Assembly (NCBI RefSeq): GCF_900086655.1
Contig: NZ_LT575476.1
Coordinates: 5,294,431 to 5,358,430, forward strand
Origin: Paenibacillus tuaregi
GTDB taxonomy: Bacteria > Bacillota > Bacilli > Paenibacillales > Paenibacillaceae
DNA length: 64,000 nt
Direction: 5' to 3'
Shown: piece by piece, positions 8,021 to 15,457 of the stretch
How the letters are laid out: the number at the start of each line of letters is the position of its first letter
Numbering within the stretch: the first letter of the stretch is position 1
Position numbers and translations under genes: made by a program
The notes under the pieces: generated by a model
The model's database searches: none
What the model was told of the DNA's origin: nothing
The model's input: the letters and a program-made list of their open reading frames with translations, nothing else

Positions 8021-8272
8021 ATGTCCGAGAATAACAACAAACAGCAACGTGATCGTGGTGGCAAAAATGATTTCGATACCAGTGAAGCTGTAGGAACCGT
8101 GGGCGGTGCCGCAGCAGGCGCTGCCGTAGGTTCAATTCTAGGCCCAGTAGGTACAATAGTGGGTGGAGTTGCCGGAGCTGCACTTGGCAACAAAGCTGGT
8201 GAAGGCATGGGCGACAATGATAACCAGTCAGGCCAAAAAGATAAACATGGATCATCTTCGAGCCGGAGATAA
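8021..8272 (+). CDS. Small glycine-zipper protein
   Basis: An 83-residue protein with polar, charged ends and a central glycine/alanine-rich segment (about residues 25-66) with repeated G-x3-G spacing: 'VGGAAAGAAVGSILGPVGTIVGGVAGAALGNKAGEG'. Such glycine zippers form tightly packed helices in membranes or oligomers. There is no signal peptide or lipobox. The ATG follows AAGGAGGG and the gene is closed by a strong terminator, so it looks real. Function unknown; stress-related membrane proteins and bacteriocin-like peptides both share this pattern. Confidence 0.75.
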   Translation: MSENNNKQQRDRGGKNDFDTSEAVGTVGGAAAGAAVGSILGPVGTIVGGVAGAALGNKAGEGMGDNDNQSGQKDKHGSSSSRR

Positions 8273-8287
8273 ACTCCGCGCCATGAC

Positions 8288-8326
8288 AAAGAAGGAGAAC
8301 AGAGTTCACTGTTCTCCTTCTTTGAT
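8288..8326 (+). terminator. Terminator of the glycine-zipper gene
   Basis: AAAGAAGGAGAACAG pairs with CTGTTCTCCTTCTTT and a T-rich tail follows. Confidence 0.85.
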
Positions 8327-8367
8327 TTTGCACCTTTTCTCCATCCAGGGTCTCTAGCATAATAGAC

Positions 8368-8429
8368 TATATAAAATGAACTTTAGAATTAACCGATCTC
8401 AGCGAACCTTCATAAGTTCATTTGGTATA
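8368..8429. repeat. MITE-like repeat, internally deleted copy (62 bp)
   Basis: TATATAAAATGAACTT at the left end faces AAGTTCATTTGGTATA at the right end. The 35 left bases match the reversed right end of the full copy at 21573-21772 and the remainder matches its reversed left end, so the internal ~140 bases are missing. It lies just upstream of the LytTR gene. Confidence 0.75.
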
Positions 8430-8483
8430 GAGAAATGATGTTTGCAGCGTAAGTATCAATCACTTGATAAGGCAGGTAAGGCT

Positions 8484-8921
8484 ATGAAAGTTTCCATCGT
8501 AGAGATAAGCCGGGACGAGGATGAAGAAATCCTTATCAGGTGCTATGAGGTAAATGAGGAAGTGCAAGAAATCGTGAATAAGCTGAAGATGGACAATCCG
8601 GTTATGCTCGGGTACCTTGGAGAACATGTCCACCGGATTAAGCTTAGCGAGATCTATTACTTTGAAGCGGTAGATGGAAAGGTATTTATTTACTGCAAGG
8701 ACAGGGTCTTTGAGGTCAAACAGCGGCTTTACGAGCTGGAGGAACTGTCCAACCGGATGAACTTTTTCCGGGCATCCAAATCCACGATTCTGAACATCGC
8801 TAAAATTTCATATGTTCATCCTTCCCTAAGCGGCCGGTTCGAGGCGGTGCTCGATAATGGGGAACGAGTGGTCATATCCAGACAGTATGTCCCTAATCTT
8901 AAGAATAAACTTGGACTGTAA
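8484..8921 (+). CDS. LytTR DNA-binding regulator
   Basis: A 145-residue stand-alone LytTR protein. A 45-residue N-terminal part (KVSIVEISRDEDEEILIRCY) precedes the LytTR domain, recognised by 'IKLSEIYYFEAVDGKVFIYC', 'FFRASKSTILNIAKI' and 'SRQYVPNLKNKLGL'. Not fused to a receiver domain. It is followed 15 bases later by a DUF3021 membrane protein, a well-known pairing in Firmicutes where the membrane protein restrains the regulator. ATG 8484 follows AGGTAAG; a TTG at 8442 would add 14 residues but starts right next to the repeat and lacks a ribosome site. Confidence 0.87.
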   Translation: MKVSIVEISRDEDEEILIRCYEVNEEVQEIVNKLKMDNPVMLGYLGEHVHRIKLSEIYYFEAVDGKVFIYCKDRVFEVKQRLYELEELSNRMNFFRASKSTILNIAKISYVHPSLSGRFEAVLDNGERVVISRQYVPNLKNKLGL

Positions 8922-8936
8922 GAGGGGGAAGCAAAG

Positions 8937-9371
8937 GTGGCATTATCTAATTTCATCAAAAAACTGGTTCGCGATTTCCTGGTGATCTTCGGGGCAATTA
9001 TCATCACGATCACGGTGCTGCGGCAAATGTATGCCCCCGGTATAGGCTTTGATTTGAAGTCCATTTATATCATTATGGCATTCGCGCTCGCTGGCGCTTT
9101 AATCGGACTTATTATGTATACTCCGCAGGGTATCAGCGAGAGGAGCATGCGGATTAGAATAGCCGTTCATTTCTGCGCGCTGGAGACGATATTAATTACC
9201 CTTGCAAGTATCATGGGTATTGTAGATAGTCTACAAAGCTTGGTCATTCTTGCGCTGGAGATTGCTTTTATTTATGTCGTGGTCCATATCCTCTCCTGGG
9301 AAAATGACAAACAAACCGCCAAATCGATCAACGAGAAGCTGGAAAGCTTTAAGAAAAATCTCTCCGAATAG
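8937..9371 (+). CDS. DUF3021 family membrane protein
   Basis: A 144-residue protein with four hydrophobic segments (about 12-30, 41-60, 72-92, 100-120) and a charged C-terminal tail. Length, topology and its place 15 bases after a LytTR regulator match DUF3021. It starts with GTG after AGAGGGGG. Predicted to sit in the membrane and act as the inhibitory partner of the LytTR protein (known for some LytTR systems, inferred here). Confidence 0.85.
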   Translation: MALSNFIKKLVRDFLVIFGAIIITITVLRQMYAPGIGFDLKSIYIIMAFALAGALIGLIMYTPQGISERSMRIRIAVHFCALETILITLASIMGIVDSLQSLVILALEIAFIYVVVHILSWENDKQTAKSINEKLESFKKNLSE

Positions 9372-9496
9372 TCCGATTTTTGCAACTTACTGGCCTGTAG
9401 CTACAGCTTATCGTTATTCTATATACTTCCTTTCTCCATGTTTTATATGATGACTTCATCACTAAGAACAATATGAGAAGAAAGGGAGTCGCCATC

Positions 9497-10807
9497 ATGG
9501 GAACGTTATTATTTTTTGCTGCGCTAATCATTGAGATTGCTCTTGCCGCATGGTGCATCATTACAAAACAAAATCATAAAAGATTTAAAAGCTGGCTCAG
9601 AGTCTCCGAATTTTTAATCTTTGGTCTGCTTATCCTATCTACGATCATTGTTTGGAGCTTCAGCTGGGTTCTGCCCGCGATTCTGCTGCTAATACTTGCG
9701 ATATCCGCTGCAGTCTCACTCCTTCGCAAATCGGCTCTTGAACGGAGATACCAAGCCTCCCGGACTGTGGTAAAAACCGTCTTGATGACTTTGGTGCTGA
9801 CACTCGCTTTTGCACCCGTACTTATCTTCCCACAATATAAATCACCTAGAGTCACGGGGCCGTACGAAGTTGCAACCGCATCCTACACTTATACGGACAA
9901 AAAGCGGGTGGACCCCTTCACCCACGCGGGGAACCGGTTCGTCAACGTGGAGTTCTGGTACCCTAAGAACGCTAAGAACGCTAACGGAACCTATCCACTT
10001 CTAGTATTCTCACACGGAGCGTTCGGGATAAAGTCCAGCAACAGCTCAACATATACCGAGCTGGCCAGCCACGGTTATGTTGTAGTCTCTATCGACCATC
10101 CTTCTCATTCCTTCTATACCGTGTCCGACGATGGGAAAGTGACGCTTGCGGATAAGGGATTCTTGCAGGAATTCCAAAATGCCAACACCGATGGAGTTTA
10201 TACAAATAAAGAGGTTTATGGATTATTCCAAAAATGGATGAAGCTGCGCGCGGATGATATGAATTTTGTAATCGATACTATACTTGAAAAAACCAGCAGT
10301 GACACGGACAGCCTCTATAAGCTGATCAATACAAGTAAAATTGGGGTGTTTGGCCACTCCATGGGCGGCACGGCGAGTATGTGGCTTGGAAGAGAGCGTT
10401 CAGATATCAGCGCAGTGGTCAATATTGATGCGCCGATGTTCAGTGAGCTTGTCTACAATAAAGCAGCGGATGACTTCGCGGCAAGCGGCAGACGTTACAC
10501 CACACCACTTCTCAATATCTATTCCGATGATGTGTGGAAGCAGCTGGGCAGAAACACCATCTATGCGGCCAACCAAGCCGCGGATCAGAACACCGCAGAG
10601 ATGTATACCGTTCATTTTCAAGGGGCCAAGCATTTAAGTCTTACGGACTTGCCTTTGTTCTCACCATTCCTTGCCAATCAACTTCAACGTGGAAGCGCAG
10701 AGATCGATAAGTATTTCTGCATTGAAACGGAGAATGAGCTGATCTTGAAGTTTTTTGACTATAAATTAAAAGGAATAGGCAGCTTCAATCCTCCTAAGGC
10801 CTATTAA
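9497..10807 (+). CDS. Membrane-anchored alpha/beta hydrolase, PAF-acetylhydrolase-like
   Basis: A 436-residue protein with three or four N-terminal membrane helices (about 1-115) followed by an alpha/beta hydrolase domain of the platelet-activating-factor acetylhydrolase/dienelactone hydrolase type. The oxyanion strand 'LLVFSHGAFG' is followed by the nucleophile elbow 'GVFGHSMGGTASM' (Ser of G-H-S-M-G) and a C-terminal His in 'GAKHLSLTD'. The start at 9497 lies after AAAGGGAG; an upstream ATG at 9473 lacks a site. Related in architecture to the gene at 15458. Substrate unknown, likely a lipid or ester at the membrane. Confidence 0.82.
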   Translation: MGTLLFFAALIIEIALAAWCIITKQNHKRFKSWLRVSEFLIFGLLILSTIIVWSFSWVLPAILLLILAISAAVSLLRKSALERRYQASRTVVKTVLMTLVLTLAFAPVLIFPQYKSPRVTGPYEVATASYTYTDKKRVDPFTHAGNRFVNVEFWYPKNAKNANGTYPLLVFSHGAFGIKSSNSSTYTELASHGYVVVSIDHPSHSFYTVSDDGKVTLADKGFLQEFQNANTDGVYTNKEVYGLFQKWMKLRADDMNFVIDTILEKTSSDTDSLYKLINTSKIGVFGHSMGGTASMWLGRERSDISAVVNIDAPMFSELVYNKAADDFAASGRRYTTPLLNIYSDDVWKQLGRNTIYAANQAADQNTAEMYTVHFQGAKHLSLTDLPLFSPFLANQLQRGSAEIDKYFCIETENELILKFFDYKLKGIGSFNPPKAY

Positions 10808-10842
10808 CCGACCGAGCAAGTGACATAGAGCCTCCACTTCCA

Positions 10843-10887
10843 GAAAAAAGGCTTTGCAGATGGAATCCCTCTGCAAAGCCTTTTTGC
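10843..10887 (+). terminator. Terminator of the hydrolase gene
   Basis: AAAAAAGGCTTTGCAGA pairs with TCTGCAAAGCCTTTTT around a 9-base loop. Confidence 0.88.
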
Positions 10888-11023
10888 GTTCACGAACTGT
10901 TAAAATAAATCCCTCTTATGACGTTAGACCATACATGTATGGCCCTAAGTGAATAACCTAACCAAAAGCCCCCACTCTCGTGATTGTTCATCCTTAAACT
11001 TCTTCAATGAATCGAGGTTGCCT

Positions 11024-12025
11024 ATGAACGATTCCTACACTAAACGCCAAATCCGCGAAATTACCGGCCGCTACGGCCTGATCCCAGTCCGCTCGGAGCC
11101 GGTCTCTTCCTTATACCGAAGGAACGCAGTGTTCAAGGTACACACGCAAAGTGGAACCTATGCGGTTAAACCCTTTCTCCGCCAGCCGTCCCTCGGCTCA
11201 AGTGCGGTTCACCAAATAGGAACAACCGCCAAATATGTAAAGCTTCTGGCAGACAGCGGCTTCAGCCACATGCCTAAATGGCTCACCACCCGTTCCGGGA
11301 AGCTGTGGACTTTAAGCCATGGCAGACCCTTCTATATGACCACATGGATTTCGGGCAGAGGTATGGAGAAACCTGAGGATTTCGAGCAATTAGGCCGGGC
11401 CCTTGCGACGCTCCATCTGACTCCCGGCCTTGGCCTCCGCACGAAAGGTTCTCCCACACTTGAGCAGATTCGGTTATGGCAGGTGAAGGACCAACTCTTC
11501 CGAAAACGAATGGCCCAAGCATTACAGCCGGGTGGCCGGAACCGCCGATGGCTCAAGAAATACGGAAAGACCTGTACCCGTCTCTCGGATCGGGCATGGG
11601 CTATTTTAAAAAGTCCAGAGCTTGTTGGTCTTCTGAAAAGAGAGTGGAGCCGTCCGGCACTGATCCACAACGATATTACCTCCCCTAACGTCATTATTTC
11701 GGGGGAAAATCAGCTTTTTATCATCGATTGGGACCATATCAAAGTGGGTTCAGCTTATGTGGATATCGCCAAAGCTCTTATGAACACTACCCAGTTCAAT
11801 CCCGATTTCATTCTGGCGCTGTTGAAAGGGTATGAAGAGGTTAACCCCTTAGAGCGGGCTCAGCGCAAATTGATTTATTGCTTATATGGATTGCCCCGGG
11901 AGGCTTGGCAGGCTATCCGATCCCCCAAAGGCAAGCGAAGCCAGGAAATGCTGCGCATCCTGGAGCAAACTTGGCCTCTCCGGTTGGATGCCATGAAGCT
12001 GCTTGCAGATTGGTCAAATCAATAA
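11024..12025 (+). CDS. CotS-family spore coat kinase-like protein
   Basis: A 333-residue protein of the CotS/YutH group, which has the aminoglycoside phosphotransferase/kinase fold. Visible features are the nucleotide-binding Lys in 'GTYAVKPF' (about residue 50), the catalytic loop 'ALIHNDITSPNVII' (D acting as base, N for metal) and the metal motif 'FIIDWDHIKVG'. All kinase residues appear kept, so activity is possible. ATG 11024 follows GAGGTTG; a longer frame from 10949 has no site. Followed 18 bases later by a second CotS-like gene, so the pair is probably one sporulation operon. Confidence 0.85.
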   Translation: MNDSYTKRQIREITGRYGLIPVRSEPVSSLYRRNAVFKVHTQSGTYAVKPFLRQPSLGSSAVHQIGTTAKYVKLLADSGFSHMPKWLTTRSGKLWTLSHGRPFYMTTWISGRGMEKPEDFEQLGRALATLHLTPGLGLRTKGSPTLEQIRLWQVKDQLFRKRMAQALQPGGRNRRWLKKYGKTCTRLSDRAWAILKSPELVGLLKREWSRPALIHNDITSPNVIISGENQLFIIDWDHIKVGSAYVDIAKALMNTTQFNPDFILALLKGYEEVNPLERAQRKLIYCLYGLPREAWQAIRSPKGKRSQEMLRILEQTWPLRLDAMKLLADWSNQ

Positions 12026-12043
12026 AGGGAAGTGAACTAAAGG

Positions 12044-12940
12044 ATGTCCCTCAAGTTACGGGTAGAACAACAATATGGACTAAAAATTAAGGATATCCAG
12101 CAAGTCAAAGACGTGTATAAGCTTCGAACTTCGGATATGACCTATTGTTTAAAAGGATACGTCTTCCCCGAGGAAGAAGTCCGATTCATTACCCGGATCT
12201 TCACTTTCATGGCAGAGAAGGGGTTTACACGCGGGCAAAAAGTATACCCTACGGTAGAACAGTCCCTCTACATGACTTATGAGGGAAACCTGTACACCTT
12301 AACGAATTGGGTTGTTGGACAAAGGCCGATTTTCACAAAAAGAGGGGACTTCAGGAACGGGCTTCGAACCCTGGCCAAATTCCATTCCATGGCTAACGGG
12401 TTTCCCATTACGGAAGCTCCCGAGTCAAGAATCCGGTACTGGGGACTGGGCAGCGAAATTTCGGATTATCAGCAACTGCTCAGCCAGTACAAAGAGACCC
12501 GGCATTTAGCAAGCCGTTGTGAGGAAGTGGCAAATTTCTTACAGCAGCCTCAGTCTCTGGAAGCCATCCGGACGGAACAAGAAACCTCCGCCTTTATCCA
12601 TGGTGATTACAATTATCCTAATCTAATTAAAAGCCCTAGGGGGAAGCTGCATTTAATAGACTTCGATAATACTTCCCTTCATACAAGAATGAAAGACTTG
12701 TCCCATCTGCTTCACCGAAATTGCGGCTGGAACGGGGTCAGGATGCTTCGCTCGATTGACTATTATCAGAGATACCGCCAATTAAACGCTTCAGATACCC
12801 GCCTCTTGTATGCGCTTTTATGTGCTCCTTATCATGTGGTCCGAAATATCCGAATCGGTGGAATTCGTTCTGCCAAGCCGCTTATCGTCACCTCAGCGCA
12901 ATTTAGCAAATATCAACGTGAGCTCAGGTCCTTGCTGTAA
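12044..12940 (+). CDS. Second CotS-family kinase-like protein
   Basis: A 298-residue relative of the preceding gene. It retains 'FIHGDYNYPNLI' as catalytic loop and 'LHLIDFDNTSLHTRMKDL' as metal-binding DFD motif, and 'TYCLKGYVF' as nucleotide Lys. It diverges strongly from its neighbour, so this is an old duplication. Expected in the spore coat or in spore-coat assembly. ATG 12044 follows AAAGGGAAG. Annotation transfer beyond the fold is uncertain. Confidence 0.82.
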   Translation: MSLKLRVEQQYGLKIKDIQQVKDVYKLRTSDMTYCLKGYVFPEEEVRFITRIFTFMAEKGFTRGQKVYPTVEQSLYMTYEGNLYTLTNWVVGQRPIFTKRGDFRNGLRTLAKFHSMANGFPITEAPESRIRYWGLGSEISDYQQLLSQYKETRHLASRCEEVANFLQQPQSLEAIRTEQETSAFIHGDYNYPNLIKSPRGKLHLIDFDNTSLHTRMKDLSHLLHRNCGWNGVRMLRSIDYYQRYRQLNASDTRLLYALLCAPYHVVRNIRIGGIRSAKPLIVTSAQFSKYQRELRSLL

Positions 12941-12995
12941 ACCGCGCGATTCGGCGATTCTTTATACCGCTGTTCCTGTTTCTCTTTGAACCGGG

Positions 12996-13041
12996 AAAAA
13001 ACTAAAGGGGCTTCTCCTGAATCTCAAGCCCCCCTTAGTTC
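12996..13041 (-). terminator. Terminator of the ABC-F gene
   Basis: On the minus strand ACTAAGGGGGGCTTG pairs with AAGCCCCTTTAGT and TTTTTT follows. It may also stop the plus-strand CotS operon. Confidence 0.85.
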
Positions 13042-13061
13042 ACTATTTAGTTTAGATCAAG

Positions 13062-14540
13062 CTAGAGTTCAATCACCTTGGTGGCGATATTCGTGCAGAA
13101 CTCTCGGTCATGCTCCACAAAGAGCAGGGTTGGCGCGTGCTCCAGCAGCAGCTCCTCAATCTGCATCCGGGAGATGACATCAATGAAATTCAGCGGCTCA
13201 TCCCAGATGTGCAGATGGGCCTGCTCGCACAGGCTCTTGGCGATCAGCACCTTCTTCTTCTGCCCGCCGCTGAAGGACGACATGTCCTTCTCAAATTGCA
13301 ATCTTGAGAAATCGAGCTTCCTAAGAATTGCCTTAAACAGGCTCTCCTCAATTCCGTGCTCTCTCGCATAATCGGTCAGATTGCCCTGCAAATGCGAGGT
13401 ATCCTGAGACACATAGGAAATCTTGAGCTGGCTCCCAACGCTGAGCTGCCCGGTATAGCTAATAGGCTCGCCGCAGATCAACTTCAGAATGCTGGACTTC
13501 CCGGTGCCGTTCCGGCCTGACAGGGCAATCCGGTCCCCCTGCTCAATCGCAAAGCTGATCTCCGGGCTCGCCTGCCGATCCCCATAATAAACGGCAACCT
13601 GCTTAAGCTCAGCGAGCTGCTTCTTCGGGTAAACCAGCTGGGAGATCTTCAAGCTCTCGGAGCTTTCGATATTTTTCAGCAGCTTGGACTTCTCCTCTAT
13701 AGCCGACTGCTGCCTGTTCTCCATAGACTTGGAGCGCTTCATCATCTTCGCAGCCTTATGTCCAACATATCCCTTGTCTACCTTGGAACCGGAATTTCTG
13801 GTTCCATTCTTGGTTTTCTCCACCTCGTGAGACCAGCCGCCCGTTCTTTTCGCTGCTTCCGACAGACGGTGGATATCCTTCTTCAGCTTCTCATTCTCGG
13901 CAAGCTCATACTGATCCTGCCTCATCTTGTTCTCCCACCAGTCGGTGAAATTGCCTTTCTGGATATCGATATGGGTCTTGTTAATCGACAGAATGTGGTC
14001 TACACAATTGTCCAGAAACGCCCGGTCATGGGATACCAGAATAAAGCCGTTCTTCGTATTCAGATAGTCGCTGACCAGCTTACGGGAATGCATATCCAGA
14101 TGGTTGGTGGGCTCGTCAATAAGCAGGAAGCTGTTCTCTTTCATAAACAGGGCAGCCAGCAGCACCTTGGTCTGTTCACCATTCGACAAGGTCAGAAATG
14201 GACGGTACAGCACATCCTCGGATACTTTCAGCCAGCTCAGCTCGCGCAGAAGCTCCCAGTGCGCAAAGTCTGGAATAATACCGCTAATTACATCCAGTGT
14301 ATGCTCTTCCTTATTCTCAACATGGAATGGAAAATACTCAAAGCTGACACTCGATGAGATATGTCCGCTGTAATCATACTTACCCAGCAGCAGATTCATA
14401 AAGGTGGTCTTCCCTCTGCCGTTCCTCCCGGTGAAACCCAGCTTCCAATCGGTATCAAGTTGAAAGCTGACATCCTCAAAAATATTATCGTAACTGCCCT
14501 CATAGGCAAATGTCAGGTTGCTTACTTGAATCAAGGCCAT
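13062..14540 (-). CDS. Lsa-type ABC-F ribosomal protection protein
   Basis: A 492-residue soluble ABC protein with two ATPase domains and no membrane segments. Domain 1 has Walker A 'GRNGRGKTT', signature 'LSNGEQTK' and Walker B 'FLLIDEPTNHLD'; domain 2 has 'GRNGTGKSS', 'FSGGQKKK' and 'HIWDEPLNFID'. The start (IQVSNLTFAYEGSYDNIFE), the linker length and total length match the Lsa class, which displaces lincosamides, streptogramin A and pleuromutilins from the ribosome. The ATG lies after AGGAGGAT. It has a 230-base leader with a terminator and an alternative hairpin, the usual control of resistance ABC-F genes. Resistance is inferred; no test is possible here. Confidence 0.88.
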   Translation of the reverse strand: MALIQVSNLTFAYEGSYDNIFEDVSFQLDTDWKLGFTGRNGRGKTTFMNLLLGKYDYSGHISSSVSFEYFPFHVENKEEHTLDVISGIIPDFAHWELLRELSWLKVSEDVLYRPFLTLSNGEQTKVLLAALFMKENSFLLIDEPTNHLDMHSRKLVSDYLNTKNGFILVSHDRAFLDNCVDHILSINKTHIDIQKGNFTDWWENKMRQDQYELAENEKLKKDIHRLSEAAKRTGGWSHEVEKTKNGTRNSGSKVDKGYVGHKAAKMMKRSKSMENRQQSAIEEKSKLLKNIESSESLKISQLVYPKKQLAELKQVAVYYGDRQASPEISFAIEQGDRIALSGRNGTGKSSILKLICGEPISYTGQLSVGSQLKISYVSQDTSHLQGNLTDYAREHGIEESLFKAILRKLDFSRLQFEKDMSSFSGGQKKKVLIAKSLCEQAHLHIWDEPLNFIDVISRMQIEELLLEHAPTLLFVEHDREFCTNIATKVIEL

Positions 14541-14571
14541 GGTCTATATCCTCCTGTACATAAAAAATAAA

Positions 14572-14599
14572 AGCCGCAAGAAGTTACCTTCCCGCAGCT
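14572..14599 (-). terminator. Conditional leader terminator of the ABC-F gene
   Basis: A 12-bp stem with G-U pairs and a four-base loop, followed by TTTTATTTTTTA, placed 32 bases upstream of the ATG. Confidence 0.82.
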
Positions 14600-14744
14600 C
14601 AAAATAAATACAGCAAATCCAACCCCTACAGGGTTAGATAAGGATATATTGACAGAGCCTTAGAGAGAGTAATCTTCTTGCATCACAAATAAAACATGGG
14701 CGATAACACCGCTATGACTGTTTTATTGGGATTCGCAAGAATAA

Positions 14745-14764
14745 TTACATGCTCTTCAGCTCCT
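14745..14764 (-). other. Possible start-stop upstream ORF (ATG TAA) with ribosome site
   Basis: AGGAG (14764-14760) is followed after nine bases by ATG (14750) and immediately TAA. A ribosome held there would cover leader segment 1. A second tiny frame, M-F-Y-L-stop at 14697-14683, has no clear ribosome site. Confidence 0.45.
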
Positions 14765-14781
14765 GTCTTAAAATTAACACC

Positions 14782-14810
14782 ATGGTAACACACCTGATTT
14801 TGGAATTCAA
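14782..14810 (-). promoter_or_regulatory. Probable promoter of the ABC-F gene
   Basis: TTGAAT (14810-14805), 17-base spacer, TACCAT (14787-14782) preceded by TGT, an extended -10. Confidence 0.6.
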
Positions 14811-14866
14811 ACCCAAATACATCCGTACGCGCGGCCAGCCTCTATCGGATTTCCGTACCCCTCTCT

Positions 14867-15349
14867 CTAGTCGGGCGTGTTCAGAAGCTTCTTCATCCGG
14901 TAATTCTTCAAAGAAATCCCCTTACGTTCCACGATCTGGGGCTGCATCACTTTGTATCCTTTTGCTTCGAAAAAAGGCTTTGCAGTAACGCTTGCCTCTG
15001 TCTCAACTTCGGCTAGCCCCAATGTCACGGCCTCGCTCTCCAGTGTATCCACCAGAGCCGCGGCAATGCCTTGCCCTTGGTAGTCTTTATGTACGAACAG
15101 CCGGTCGAGGTAACCCTCCGTGGTCATGTCCGTGAATCCCACGATTCGCCCGTCCCGCTCAGCCACATAAGAAATATGGCTGCCCAAGGACTTCCGCCAG
15201 CTCTCCCGCCGCTGCGGTTCCTCTGCCTTGGAAGCCCAAGCATCAAGCTGCTCCTGGGAGTAATCTTTCTTATTCACCGTATGTACCGTCTCATAGAATA
15301 GAGTAACAATTTGATCAATATCGTAGTCCTGGAATTTCCTAATCTGCAT
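14867..15349 (-). CDS. GNAT-family N-acetyltransferase
   Basis: A 160-residue acetyltransferase. The acetyl-CoA loop is 'VHKDYQGQGIAAALVDTLE' (Q-x-x-G-x-A type), preceded by strand 'RIVGFTDMTTEGYLDRLFV', and followed by the C-terminal 'AKPFFEAKGYKVM' typical of the YafP/ElaA-like branch. The ATG at 15349 starts the normal N-terminus 'MQIRKFQDYDIDQIV'; six more codons are open upstream across a C-rich stretch. Monocistronic. The acceptor, an amine on a small molecule or protein, is unknown. Confidence 0.87.
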   Translation of the reverse strand: MQIRKFQDYDIDQIVTLFYETVHTVNKKDYSQEQLDAWASKAEEPQRRESWRKSLGSHISYVAERDGRIVGFTDMTTEGYLDRLFVHKDYQGQGIAAALVDTLESEAVTLGLAEVETEASVTAKPFFEAKGYKVMQPQIVERKGISLKNYRMKKLLNTPD

Positions 15350-15457
15350 GTGAACCCCCCCACCCATATTAAACCAATTTTAATCAAGATCCCTCCTTCA
15401 TTTTAACCCAGGATTGTTACGATAAGTAACATTCAGAGAGTAAAGGGAGCGTGACGA

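Larger units (their letters stand above)
14541..14776 (-). promoter_or_regulatory. Attenuator leader of the ABC-F gene
   Basis: The leader, read on the minus strand, holds four pairing segments: 1, ATTCTTGC (14742-14735); 2, GCAAGAAG with ATTAC (14681-14669); 3, AGCTGCGGGAAG (14599-14588); 4, CTTCTTGCGGCT (14583-14572). Segments 3 and 4 form a terminator followed by a T-rich run (14571-14560). Segment 2 can pair with 1 or with 4, and pairing 2:4 (GCAAGAAG to CTTCTTGC, extended by GTAA) would prevent termination. The ribosome site follows the terminator. This is the layout of drug-induced transcription attenuation. Confidence 0.78.

Noticed and set aside
7818..8360. 180-codon minus-strand frame across the glycine-zipper gene
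   Set aside because: It is antisense to the small gene, has a random composition rich in Cys, His, Leu and Gln and runs through the frl promoter.
10949..11023. 25-codon extension of the first CotS-like gene
   Set aside because: No ribosome site; homologous sequence starts at 11024.
14683..14697. M-F-Y-L leader peptide as the attenuation sensor of the ABC-F gene
   Set aside because: No clear ribosome site precedes it and it lies inside the 1:2 hairpin; the ATG-TAA with AGGAG is better placed, although this frame cannot be excluded.
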